The translations under genes were made by a program, and so were the position numbers. Below the pieces are notes generated by a model. That model made no database searches and was not told where the DNA came from. It worked only from the letters and a program-made list of their open reading frames with translations. Below, one piece after another: positions 10,055 through 18,166 of a stretch of 64,000 nt of DNA (the first letter of the stretch is position 1; every line of letters begins with the position of its first letter). Origin of the DNA: Desulfosporosinus sp. HMP52 (lineage in GTDB: Bacteria; Bacillota; Desulfitobacteriia; Desulfitobacteriales; Desulfitobacteriaceae); the NCBI RefSeq assembly GCF_000765145.1, contig NZ_JMGA01000039.1:1-64000 (forward strand). The letters are read 5' to 3'.

Positions 10055-10717
10055 ATGAAGAAAAGAGGAATTTGGTTACTCATCGGAATCAGCATCGTGC
10101 TGATAGGGGTATTTCTAGGACGCTTTTTTTGGCAGCCAGAACCCATCGATATGGTCACGCACGGTTTAGAACGACTAAACGCAGCGCCCTCTTTTCGCTA
10201 CAGTTTAACCCAGCACCAATGGGTCGAGGGGAAAGATCGCGTACTTACTCAGATTCAAGGGGAGAAGGACGGTGGGAACATTCGAATTATGGGTCAGCTA
10301 GTCGGGAGTGAGGTAGAGATGATAAAAATTGGTGATTCTACCTATAGTAAAGATCCCTTCAGCAAAAAGTGGGTTCGTTTTGCTAACGCTCCTGCAGCCC
10401 AGGAAGTCTTTCTGGCGGAGCTCAATCCCTTATCTTCGCTTCAGATGAAAGAGATTGGAGAGGTGATGCTTAGAGGTCAAGAGAAAGTAAATGGTGATAG
10501 AGTATGGGTATGCCAATTAAAACCTAGTGTACAGAATCAAATGATGGAGGTATTTTGGACAGATTTCCAGTATACGCTTTACATTCGCAAATCAGATAAA
10601 ACAATAGTCAAAGCGGCTATTGAAGCGAAAAACAAAGCCAAGTCCGACCCCATGACGATGACACTCGAGTTTAAAGATATTGGTAAGAAGATAGATATTC
10701 AGGCACCTAACATTTAA
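10055..10717 (+). CDS. Membrane-anchored hypothetical protein
   Basis: A 220-residue protein with basic residues and a hydrophobic segment (about residues 5-24), which suggests an N-terminal anchor with the rest outside the membrane. The beta-rich exported part has alternating polar/hydrophobic strands reminiscent of LolA/LppX-like lipoprotein folds, but there is no lipobox cysteine and the match is only by general appearance. GTG 10052 is an alternative start three bases upstream. It is monocistronic with its own terminator. Confidence 0.65.
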   Translation: MKKRGIWLLIGISIVLIGVFLGRFFWQPEPIDMVTHGLERLNAAPSFRYSLTQHQWVEGKDRVLTQIQGEKDGGNIRIMGQLVGSEVEMIKIGDSTYSKDPFSKKWVRFANAPAAQEVFLAELNPLSSLQMKEIGEVMLRGQEKVNGDRVWVCQLKPSVQNQMMEVFWTDFQYTLYIRKSDKTIVKAAIEAKNKAKSDPMTMTLEFKDIGKKIDIQAPNI

Positions 10718-10735
10718 AAAGGAGTTCTAAGTTTA

Positions 10736-10785
10736 ATAGCAAGCAGAATGCAAATATATAAGCATACTGCTTGCTATTTCTTTTG
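10736..10785 (+). terminator. Terminator
   Basis: ATAGCAAGCAG pairs with CTGCTTGCTAT, with a second inner ATGC/GCAT helix, and is followed by TTCTTTT. Confidence 0.8.
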
Positions 10786-10857
10786 AATGATTAAAAACTT
10801 AAAAACTTTAAATCCTATCTTTCTTTGAATAAAATATCATTAAAGTAATAAAAGCGT

Positions 10858-10886
10858 TTGCACAATGGGCAAGCCTCTGGTATAGT
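10858..10886 (+). promoter_or_regulatory. hpt-guaA promoter
   Basis: TTGCAC (10858-10863) and TATAGT (10881-10886) are 17 bp apart, placing a start about 45 bp before hpt. No operator or riboswitch was recognised here. Confidence 0.65.
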
Positions 10887-10939
10887 TTTGGCATGAGTTT
10901 TTCAGTTATTGAATTTATAGGATAGTGGAGGTGCCTTAA

Positions 10940-11482
10940 ATGGAAGAATATATTGCGAAAGTGCTGATATCAAGGGAAGAATTGGGAAAACGTGTTGCAG
11001 AATTAGGGGCAGAAATTACTAGAGATTATGAAGGCAAGAAACTTTTAGTTCTTGGGATTTTGAAAGGGGCAGTGCCCTTTATGTCGGACCTTATTCGAGA
11101 GATTAAATTGCCGTTGGCCTATGATTTTATGGCATTATCAAGCTATGGCGCATCCACTCAATCGTCTGGAGTAGTAAGAATTCTTAAGGATTTAGAACGT
11201 AGCGTTGACGATGTCCATATTTTAATTACTGAAGATATTGTTGATACCGGACTAACCCTAAAATACTTAAAAGCAAATCTTAAAGCAAGAAATCCTTTAA
11301 GTGTTAAAGTAGTTACACTTCTTGACAAGGCTGCACGCAGACAGGCAGATGTCACCCCTGATTATAATGGCTTTTCAATTCCGGATGAATTTGTAGTAGG
11401 GTATGGCTTGGACTTTAATGAGGAATATCGCAATTTGCCTTATGTAGGTGTATTAAAACAGGAAGCTTATGAGATAATTTAA
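10940..11482 (+). CDS. hpt: Hypoxanthine phosphoribosyltransferase
   Basis: This enzyme salvages hypoxanthine (and guanine) with PRPP to IMP/GMP. The PRPP-binding motif EDIVDTGLTL and the VLGILKGAVPF loop are intact in the 180-residue product. GGAGGTG precedes ATG. It is followed by guaA 35 bp downstream, so a purine salvage and GMP synthesis unit is likely. Confidence 0.95.
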   Translation: MEEYIAKVLISREELGKRVAELGAEITRDYEGKKLLVLGILKGAVPFMSDLIREIKLPLAYDFMALSSYGASTQSSGVVRILKDLERSVDDVHILITEDIVDTGLTLKYLKANLKARNPLSVKVVTLLDKAARRQADVTPDYNGFSIPDEFVVGYGLDFNEEYRNLPYVGVLKQEAYEII

Positions 11483-11517
11483 TTAATTTAAATAAATAAG
11501 AATGGTGATGAATAATC

Positions 11518-13050
11518 GTGACAGAAGAAGTCATTTTGGTATTGGATTTTGGAGGTCAATATAATCAATTAATAGCTCGTCGAGTGCGAGAGGCACATGT
11601 ATATTCTGAAATGATTTCATATAAAACCTCTATCGATGAAATAAAGGCCCGTCGGCCTAAGGGGATAATTTTTTCTGGCGGACCGGCAAGTGTCAATCAG
11701 CCGAATTCCCCTACAGTCGATTTAGAAATATATTCACTAGGGATTCCCATACTGGGGATTTGCTACGGAATGCAGTTGATGACCGTACAATTAGGGGGGA
11801 GTGTTGAACACCCCGAAGTAAAAGAATATGGGAAAACTATACTTACAGTCGATAAGGCAACCGACCTTTGGCAGGACTTAGGAGGGGAGCGTCCTTGTTG
11901 GATGAGCCACGGGGATTCTGTCCAGACCTTACCAGAGGGCTTTAGTGTTGCTGCTCATACTAGTCATACTCCCGTTGCAGCCATGATGAATGAACAGCGT
12001 CATTTCTATGGTGTTCAGTTTCATCCGGAAGTTAAGCATACCCCGGATGGACAAGCGATGTTGGAGAAGTTTCTCTTTGATATTTGTAAATGTACCGGAG
12101 ACTGGACGATGGAATCTTTCATCGAGCTGCAGGTTGCCGAAATAAGAGCTAAGGTTGGAAAGGGAAGGGTTCTTTGTGCTTTGAGCGGTGGAGTAGATTC
12201 TTCCGTAGCTGCAGCCTTAGTACATCGTGCAGTTGGCGATCAGCTAACCTGTGTATTTGTTGATCATGGATTTATGCGTAAAAATGAAGCTGAACAGGTA
12301 AAAAAGATTTTTACAGAGCAGTTTAAGCTTAACTTAGTTTTTATAGATGTCCACGAGCGTTTCCTGAAAAAGCTTGAAGGGGTGTCTGACCCGGAAACTA
12401 AGCGTAAAGCTATTGGCAATGAGTTTATTCGTGTTTTTGAAGTAGAGGCAGCGAAATTGGGGCAAGTAGATTTCTTGGTTCAAGGTACGCTATATCCGGA
12501 TATTGTAGAAAGTGGAACGGATACAGCTGAAACAATTAAGAGTCATCATAATGTTGGCGGCTTGCCGGAAGACATGAAATTTCAGCTTATTGAGCCATTA
12601 CGTATGCTTTTTAAAGATGAAGTTCGTGAGTTGGGTATTGAATTAGGGATGAGTGAGGAGATTGTCTGGCGGCAACCATTCCCCGGGCCTGGCCTGGCAA
12701 TTCGAATTCTTGGAGAAGTAACACGTGAAAAGTTAGATATTTTGCGTGAAGCAGATGCAGTCATCCTTGAAGAAATTCGCCGTTCGGGCATGTACCGTGA
12801 TTTATGGCAAAGCTTCGCTGTACTCCCTTCCATCAAAAGTGTCGGTGTCATGGGAGACGGTCGAACTTATGAGTATCCTATCATTTTCCGAGCGGTTACC
12901 AGTGAGGATGCCATGACGGCAGATTGGGCCAGACTCCCTTATGAGCTTCTGCATAACATATCCTCAAGGATTGTCAACGAAGTAAAGGGTGTAAACCGTG
13001 TGGTTTATGATATCACCTCCAAGCCCCCTGGAACCATTGAGTGGGAGTAG
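11518..13050 (+). CDS. guaA: GMP synthase (glutamine-hydrolysing) GuaA
   Basis: GuaA aminates XMP to GMP. The class I glutamine amidotransferase domain has the nucleophile in GICYGMQ (Cys82) and the HPE of QFHPEV. The ATP pyrophosphatase domain has the P-loop LSGGVDSS near residue 222, and the C-terminal dimerisation domain ends KPPGTIEWE. The 510 residues are normal. GTG start. The 3' end of guaA is a known integration site for genomic islands; the gene itself is intact here. Confidence 0.97.
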   Translation: MTEEVILVLDFGGQYNQLIARRVREAHVYSEMISYKTSIDEIKARRPKGIIFSGGPASVNQPNSPTVDLEIYSLGIPILGICYGMQLMTVQLGGSVEHPEVKEYGKTILTVDKATDLWQDLGGERPCWMSHGDSVQTLPEGFSVAAHTSHTPVAAMMNEQRHFYGVQFHPEVKHTPDGQAMLEKFLFDICKCTGDWTMESFIELQVAEIRAKVGKGRVLCALSGGVDSSVAAALVHRAVGDQLTCVFVDHGFMRKNEAEQVKKIFTEQFKLNLVFIDVHERFLKKLEGVSDPETKRKAIGNEFIRVFEVEAAKLGQVDFLVQGTLYPDIVESGTDTAETIKSHHNVGGLPEDMKFQLIEPLRMLFKDEVRELGIELGMSEEIVWRQPFPGPGLAIRILGEVTREKLDILREADAVILEEIRRSGMYRDLWQSFAVLPSIKSVGVMGDGRTYEYPIIFRAVTSEDAMTADWARLPYELLHNISSRIVNEVKGVNRVVYDITSKPPGTIEWE

Positions 13051-13216
13051 GGTAGAGGTGGCATAAACACTAGATTTCCAAGGGTTTCAGGGGTGTATGA
13101 GTATTTGGCAAGTGGTTATGATTTCAGCCAGTTTTTTGGCGTCATCATAGCCACCTGTTTTGTTGTTACCAGCTTAGAAGACACTAGCAAAACCAATTGA
13201 TTCCGAAATTCTACGC

Positions 13217-13405
13217 TATAGTTGTGAGATGGTCAAAAGGCAAAACGTGAGTATAACCATATGGTTACTAAGCACCCTGAGGGTGCTGTAAGTATTAAGC
13301 CGTGTCGAACATAACACTATTATCGACACGGAGGAACAATTAGCCCCGGAAACCGGGTCTGAGAGCACAGCATTCATCATTAAACTTCCCTTAAGCTGGG
13401 TTTCG
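13217..13405 (+). ncRNA. Candidate structured non-coding RNA (class unknown)
   Basis: The 523 bp after guaA contain no convincing gene but hold a run of perfect hairpins: TAACC/GGTTA (13254-13267), AGCACCC/GGGTGCT (13271-13287), CCGTGTCGA/TCGACACGG (13300-13331), CCCGG/CCGGG with an AAA loop (13345-13357), and a weaker CCC/GGG helix (13388-13400). TATAGT at 13217-13222 could be a -10 box. Such density suggests an independent RNA, and the raiA-type RNAs of Firmicutes are one candidate to compare. Strand and class are inferred. Confidence 0.45.
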
Positions 13406-13573
13406 ACAGGCATAAAATATAGATTATAGCTTAGTATCTGATATTATGGAATTAATGTGGAAGGGATACCATATTACGACAAATGATTACCTATTAATGG
13501 ATAATTTATTCTTGCTAATTCATCTTTAAAGCAATAAAATCTTCTTGAGAAGAGATTTTCAGGAGGAATCCGT

Positions 13574-13744
13574 GTGGAAAAGAAACTTTTGAAAAGAATT
13601 GAGGCATTACGTCAGAAACTCAATAAATACGAACTAACTCGTAACCTTGTTGATAGTGAAGTCGTTGAGGTTAGTCAACAATTAGACAAGCTGCTTAATC
13701 AATACCAAAGGGTTGTTTCTTATCAACAATTAAGCTTTTGGTAA
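13574..13744 (+). CDS. Spo0E-like aspartyl-phosphate phosphatase
   Basis: A 56-residue protein starting MEKKLLKRIEALRQKL and containing SQQLDKLLNQY. This matches the Spo0E family signature S-x-x-L-D-x-L-[IL]-x-x-Y, two short helices that dephosphorylate Spo0A~P or related regulators and so delay sporulation. AGGAGGA (13561-13567) precedes GTG 13574. A terminator follows. Specific target unknown. Confidence 0.85.
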   Translation: MEKKLLKRIEALRQKLNKYELTRNLVDSEVVEVSQQLDKLLNQYQRVVSYQQLSFW

Positions 13745-13761
13745 ACAAGAATATAGTTACA

Positions 13762-13813
13762 AAGGGATACCACAAGAGAATCCAATCTTGCAGGTGTCCT
13801 TTTTTTTGCTACC
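13762..13813 (+). terminator. Terminator after the Spo0E-like gene
   Basis: GGATACCACAAGA pairs imperfectly with TCTTGCAGGTGTCC and is followed by eight T. Confidence 0.75.
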
Positions 13814-13995
13814 AATCAAAAGGTAGATCATATGTTCTTAAATCTAGTCTTTTACGTGGTTAATATACTATGTTTAGATAATCTAGGCCTGTTTATTTCC
13901 AATTCATAAGTATGGTAGCTATACTGTTATTGCAATAATACTGGATATATTATGGAAATAAGGACTAGTTAAGTGCTTTTATCTCTTAAAGGGAT

Positions 13996-14001
13996 TATAA
14001 T
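13996..14001 (+). promoter_or_regulatory. -10 box of the exonuclease gene
   Basis: TATAAT lies 22 bp before ATG 14023. No good -35 element is visible 16-18 bp upstream. Confidence 0.45.
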
Positions 14002-14022
14002 AGACTAGCAGAGGAGGGCAAA

Positions 14023-14859
14023 ATGAACTATATTGTATTTGACCTTGAATTTAATATGTTTTTCAAGTTTAACGAAGGAGATTACGCAAATCCTTCTTTG
14101 AAAAGTGAAATTATCCAGATTGGAGCTGTAAAGCTAAACGAAAATCTGGAGACTATTGGGGAGTTCAATTCAATTATTCGACCTGTAGTTTATAAAAGAA
14201 TTAATCCCTATGTTAAGAAAAAAACAAATATTAATTCACACATGGTTATTAAAGGGAAAGCATTTAATGAAGCAATAAAAAGCTTTAGTGATTGGGTTGA
14301 TAAAGATCCGGTTTTATGTTCTTGGGGGCATGATGATATGCTGGGCTTAAGAGATAATTGCTTGTTTTTTGGCATAGATTCGCTGTCTTTTGATAAATAC
14401 ATAAATATCCAACAAATCTATATGAAGCATGAAGGTCTAACAATGCAACCGAGCTTGGAAAGTGCTGTTGAAAGCTTAAAGATTGAAAAAACATTCCCAT
14501 TTCATGATGCTTTGAGTGATGCATTTTATACAGCAGAAATTTTCAAGGAAGTGTTTGATGATTCTAATTCAATAATTGATTGGGGAAAAGTACAAAAAGA
14601 AAATGAGGAAAAGATTCGAGAGCTCAAAGCCTTATTAGCAAAAGTGAGCATACATTGTCCTGAATGTGATAAGATCTTGCAGAAAACTAGAGAAATGACA
14701 AAAGCAAAGAAATACTTTGCTCATAGTTACTGTGATAATTGTAAGCTGCCGGTTCGGCATATTTCCAGGATCACTCAAAATGGTAATGGGGAGTATAGGA
14801 TTACTTCGAAGGATTCGATCTATAAAACAGAAGAGTCTGCAGACTCACAAAATCCTTAG
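14023..14859 (+). CDS. DEDDh 3'-5' exonuclease with C-terminal zinc ribbon (KapD-like)
   Basis: The N-terminal 190 residues are a DnaQ-like exonuclease. FDLEF gives the first Asp and Glu (residues 7 and 9), SWGHDDMLGL the second Asp, and FHDALSDAFYTAEIF the final His and Asp. The 278-residue length includes a C-terminal CPEC...CDNC pair (about residues 211-240) likely to bind zinc. B. subtilis KapD, an inhibitor of the KinA sporulation pathway, has the same core. The substrate may be RNA or DNA. GAGGAGGG precedes ATG. Confidence 0.85.
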   Translation: MNYIVFDLEFNMFFKFNEGDYANPSLKSEIIQIGAVKLNENLETIGEFNSIIRPVVYKRINPYVKKKTNINSHMVIKGKAFNEAIKSFSDWVDKDPVLCSWGHDDMLGLRDNCLFFGIDSLSFDKYINIQQIYMKHEGLTMQPSLESAVESLKIEKTFPFHDALSDAFYTAEIFKEVFDDSNSIIDWGKVQKENEEKIRELKALLAKVSIHCPECDKILQKTREMTKAKKYFAHSYCDNCKLPVRHISRITQNGNGEYRITSKDSIYKTEESADSQNP

Positions 14860-14929
14860 AAGAGAGTTGGTGAGACACTGATTTCGGACAACTTCCATTG
14901 CTTGAAATTGGTATTCGGAAATGTCTCGA

Positions 14930-14980
14930 AATGCCACAGCTTGTGATGATTTGAACATCATTACATAAAGCTGTGGCATT
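14930..14980 (+). terminator. Hairpin after the exonuclease gene
   Basis: AATGCCACAGCTT pairs perfectly with AAGCTGTGGCATT and encloses a second GATGAT/ATCATT helix. T-run is weak. Confidence 0.6.
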
Positions 14981-15043
14981 ATGTGCTCGTAAACCAAGTT
15001 TATGGTCTAAATAAAGATGTTTGTTAATCTCATGTCCATTACC

Positions 15044-15087
15044 GTTGTCGAACGTTTTTTTAAAAATAATTAATAATGTTCGGAATT
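15044..15087 (+). promoter_or_regulatory. Paired PurBoxes (PurR operator)
   Basis: The right element (15075-15087), read on the minus strand, is AATTCCGAACATT, an exact fit to the Bacillus PurBox AWWWCCGAACWWT. The left element (15044-15056) is GTTGTCGAACGTT on the plus strand. The pair is inverted and separated by 18 bp, the spacing expected of PurR sites, and lies just upstream of the pur promoter. Confidence 0.75.
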
Positions 15088-15091
15088 TCTA

Positions 15092-15120
15092 TTGACCTAT
15101 AGATAAGCTTCTTGTAAAAT
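15092..15120 (+). promoter_or_regulatory. pur operon promoter
   Basis: TTGACC (15092-15097) and TAAAAT (15115-15120) with a 17-bp spacer, between the PurBoxes and the guanine riboswitch. Confidence 0.85.
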
Positions 15121-15142
15121 GAACTTAGAAAATTTCATATGG

Positions 15143-15213
15143 AGTTCATATATCCGCGGAGATATGGTCCGCAAGTTTCTACCAGGCCGCCGTAAATGAC
15201 CTGACTATGAGCG
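15143..15213 (+). promoter_or_regulatory. Guanine riboswitch aptamer
   Basis: The purine-riboswitch core is clear: GATATGG, then AAGTTTCTACC, CCGTAAAT and GACTATGAG, closed by P1 (GTTCATA with TATGAGC). The discriminator base in GACTA is C, which pairs with guanine; adenine switches have T. It should stop pur transcription when guanine or hypoxanthine is plentiful. Confidence 0.95.
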
Positions 15214-15290
15214 AAAGTGTACCTAGGGCTATGATTTGCATTGTCCGAGTGGTACAGGTTTGATTGCGATCAAATTACACCGAAGGGATA

Positions 15291-15357
15291 AAAGCCCAGG
15301 CGGGTAGGTTTCACTCTGTTTAAAAGGGGGGATCTGCCTTAGGCCTGGGCTTTTTTA
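15291..15357 (+). terminator. Expression-platform terminator of the guanine riboswitch
   Basis: AGCCCAGGC (15293-15301) pairs with GCCTGGGCT (15333-15341) and six T follow. It ends about 40 bp before purE. Confidence 0.85.
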
Positions 15358-15394
15358 CAATTTAGGAAAACATACTAGGAAAGAGGCGAAAGAA

Positions 15395-15910
15395 ATGAGC
15401 CAAATTGGGGTTATTATGGGTAGTGATTCGGATTACAAAGTTATGGAAGATGCTTTAAAAGTTCTCCGTGAGTTTGAAGTTGATTTCGAAGTTAAGATTT
15501 CCTCTGCCCACAGGACATTGGAGAGAACCGTAGCCTGGGTAAAAGCTTTTGAAACTCAAGGTGGAAAAATAATTATCGCTGCAGCAGGATTAGCCGCCCA
15601 TTTGCCTGGGGTTATTGCAGGAGCCACTACATTGCCTGTAATAGGTGTCCCACTAAGCAGCGGATCCCTGCAGGGTATTGATGCCCTTTACTCTATCGTT
15701 CAGATGCCCCCTGGGATTCCCGTTGCAACGGTTGGTATTGGTGCTGCCAAAAATGCTGCTTTGCTCGCTGTCCAGATTCTAGCCGCTCAGGATAAACCTC
15801 TTAATGACAAGGTAAAAAACTATCGAGCAAAAATGATGAAAGACATTGAGACCAAGGACGAAGCATTGCAGAAGATGGTAAGCGAAGGGATAAAGGGGAC
15901 AGTAATATGA
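15395..15910 (+). CDS. purE: N5-carboxyaminoimidazole ribonucleotide mutase PurE
   Basis: PurE moves the carboxyl group to form 4-carboxy-AIR. GSDSDYKVM near the N-terminus and SSAHRT, GAAGLAAHLPGV and MPPGIPVATVGIG blocks identify it. The C-terminal extension brings it to 171 residues. No purK follows, so CAIR supply must come from purK elsewhere or from chemical or class II-type carboxylation. It overlaps purB by an ATGA junction. Confidence 0.96.
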   Translation: MSQIGVIMGSDSDYKVMEDALKVLREFEVDFEVKISSAHRTLERTVAWVKAFETQGGKIIIAAAGLAAHLPGVIAGATTLPVIGVPLSSGSLQGIDALYSIVQMPPGIPVATVGIGAAKNAALLAVQILAAQDKPLNDKVKNYRAKMMKDIETKDEALQKMVSEGIKGTVI

Positions 15911-17202
15911 TTGAACGCTATACTCTTCCGGAAATGGGAGGGATCTGGACAGATGAGCATCGCCTTGAATTGTGGCTGAAAATTGAAATTGCCGCTTGCG
16001 AAGGATGGGCTAAGTTAGGGAAGATTCCGAATGAGGCGGTTGAAATCATTCGAAAGAGGGCGGCATTCTCTTGGGAAAGGGTACAAGAGATCGAGGAGGT
16101 TACTCAGCACGATGTCTTGGCATTTTTGACCAATGTTGCAGAGCACGTGGGAGATGAAGCTAAACATATTCATCTTGGTCTAACCTCTTCGGATATCCTT
16201 GATACAGCACTCTCTCTACAATTAGTTGAAGCTTCCGAGATTTTACTGACAAAACTTGAAGGGCTGGAAGCGGTTCTGCGCCGTAGAGCCATTGAACATC
16301 GGGACACACTTATGATGGGCCGTACTCATGGAATTCATGCCGAACCCATCACTCTAGGGTTGAAATTTGCTTTGTGGTACGATGAAATCAGACGTCAGAA
16401 GGGGCGATTAGCCTTTGCCCGAGAGGAAATCAGAGTGGGTAAAATCTCCGGTGCAGTAGGGACATTCGCTAATGTTGATCCACAAGTAGAAGCCCATGTT
16501 TGTCAGGCACTTAACCTAAAGCCGGCCTTGATTTCGACACAAATCATCCAACGTGATCGACATGCCTTTTTTATGACAACCCTTGCTGGCATCGCAAGTA
16601 CTCTAGATAAAATAGCAACTGAACTTCGTAATTTACAGAGAACGGATGTTCATGAGGTAGAGGAGGCCTTTGGAAAAGGACAGAAAGGCTCTTCTGCAAT
16701 GCCGCATAAGAAAAACCCAATTACTCCTGAGCGTATTTGTGGCATGGCGAGAGTCATTCGTGCTAATGCTCAAGTTGCACTAGAAAATGTAGCCTTATGG
16801 CATGAACGAGATATTTCTCATTCCTCAGCGGAACGTATGATTTTACCAGACAGCACAATTGCCTTAGATTATATGCTTCATAAGATGACTCAGCTAATAG
16901 ATCGACTGAATGTATTCCCAGAGCAAATGAAAGTCAATATTGATAAGGGCTGTGGACTGATTTTTTCCCAACGTGTTATGTTGGCCTTGGTTAGCAAAGG
17001 GGTTAGTCGCGAGGCTGCCTATGCTCTGGTACAAACCAATGCAATGGAAGCCTGGAATACTAAAGAGCAGTTTCAGAACTTAATCAGTAAAGACTCTAAG
17101 ATACGGGAATATTTAGATGAAAAAGAAATTAGCGAACTCTTTGATTATGGGTATCATACCAAGCATGTAACCGATATTTTTCAGCGGCTAGAGCTTATTT
17201 AG
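15907..17202 (+). CDS. purB: Adenylosuccinate lyase PurB
   Basis: PurB splits fumarate from SAICAR and from adenylosuccinate. The fumarase/ASL signature SSAMPHKKNP is at about residue 261, and the catalytic TSSDILDTA and GRTHGIHAEP blocks are in place. 431 residues, normal. The start overlaps the purE stop by four bases. Confidence 0.97.
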   Translation: MIERYTLPEMGGIWTDEHRLELWLKIEIAACEGWAKLGKIPNEAVEIIRKRAAFSWERVQEIEEVTQHDVLAFLTNVAEHVGDEAKHIHLGLTSSDILDTALSLQLVEASEILLTKLEGLEAVLRRRAIEHRDTLMMGRTHGIHAEPITLGLKFALWYDEIRRQKGRLAFAREEIRVGKISGAVGTFANVDPQVEAHVCQALNLKPALISTQIIQRDRHAFFMTTLAGIASTLDKIATELRNLQRTDVHEVEEAFGKGQKGSSAMPHKKNPITPERICGMARVIRANAQVALENVALWHERDISHSSAERMILPDSTIALDYMLHKMTQLIDRLNVFPEQMKVNIDKGCGLIFSQRVMLALVSKGVSREAAYALVQTNAMEAWNTKEQFQNLISKDSKIREYLDEKEISELFDYGYHTKHVTDIFQRLELI

Positions 17203-17301
17203 ACAACGGAGAAATAACGAAAATAGAGCTAAAGAGCGAGTAAACAACCATGAAGTAAGGTTAGAGTTTAAATGACTGCGATTAAGAGAGGGGTAACTAG
17301 T

Positions 17302-18015
17302 ATGGAAAAGTTAGAATTGCGTTATGAAGGAAAAGCTAAGCGGGTTTATGATACCGATCAAAATGAGTATTTCTGGGTAGCCTATAAGGATGATGCTACT
17401 GCCTTCAACGGTGAAAAAAAGGGTCAAATCCTTGACAAGGGATTAGTTAACAACCAGCTGTCTGCCTTGTTTTTTGTTGAATTAGAAAAGGCAGGAATTC
17501 CAACCCATTTTGTTGATTTATTAAGTGATAGAGATATGCTTGTTTATCGTTTAGAAATGATTCCCCTAGAAGTTGTTGTTCGCAATATTGTTGCTGGAAG
17601 TTTGTCAAAGCGTTTAGGAGTAGAGGAAGGTTTCGTGCTTCCACATCCGGTAGTTGAGTTGTATTACAAAGATGATGCACTAGGGGATCCGTTGGTTAAT
17701 GAATCCCATGTTGAGGCAATGGGCTGGGCAAGTAGGGAAGTTGCTACGGAAATTCAAGCATTAGGCTTAAAAGTAAACTCAATCCTACAGTCGATTTTAG
17801 TAAAAGCGGGCATTGAACTAATTGATTATAAGCTTGAATTTGGAATTCGTGATGGAAAAATATATCTGGGAGATGAAATCTCCCCGGATACCTGTCGGTA
17901 TTGGGATATTGAAACCCGCGAAAAGTTGGATAAGGATCGCTTCCGTCGTGATTTAGGAAAGGTTGAAGAAGCGTATCAAGAAGTTTACCGCCGAGTAAAG
18001 GCTGTTCTTGCTTAG
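17302..18015 (+). CDS. purC: SAICAR synthase PurC
   Basis: PurC joins aspartate to CAIR using [12 protein letters not shown] (residues 8-16), the [11 protein letters not shown] segment, [10 protein letters not shown] and [10 protein letters not shown] are family hallmarks. ATG 17302 is preferred because it follows GAGGGGT by eight bases and matches the usual MEKLELxYEGKAK start; the frame extends to 17272. 237 residues. Confidence 0.96.
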   Translation: MEKLELRYEGKAKRVYDTDQNEYFWVAYKDDATAFNGEKKGQILDKGLVNNQLSALFFVELEKAGIPTHFVDLLSDRDMLVYRLEMIPLEVVVRNIVAGSLSKRLGVEEGFVLPHPVVELYYKDDALGDPLVNESHVEAMGWASREVATEIQALGLKVNSILQSILVKAGIELIDYKLEFGIRDGKIYLGDEISPDTCRYWDIETREKLDKDRFRRDLGKVEEAYQEVYRRVKAVLA

Positions 18016-18087
18016 CCTAAAGGTCGGGATATAATAAAGAATTTATAGTTAAGTTGAATTAGGAAGTGGTTTCATCCCTAGGAATAT

Positions 18088-18134
18088 TGCGGTGAAGTAC
18101 TCGCTTAGGAAATGCTCTAAGGTACCTCGCCGCA
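18088..18134 (+). other. Intra-operon hairpin between purC and purF
   Basis: TGCGGTGAAGTAC (18088-18100) pairs with GTACCTCGCCGCA (18122-18134) with one mismatch and one wobble, and an inner CTTAG/CTAAG helix lies in the loop. There is no T-run, so it is more likely an RNA processing or stability element than a terminator. It lies in the 151-bp gap where other Firmicutes carry purSQL. Confidence 0.45.
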
Positions 18135-18166
18135 TGCTCGAACTAAGGAGGAGAGAGGGGCCGAAA

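Noticed and set aside
13216-13413. Minus-strand 65-codon frame in the region after guaA
   Set aside because: It coincides with the series of perfect hairpins and has no ribosome site; the sequence is better read as structured RNA.
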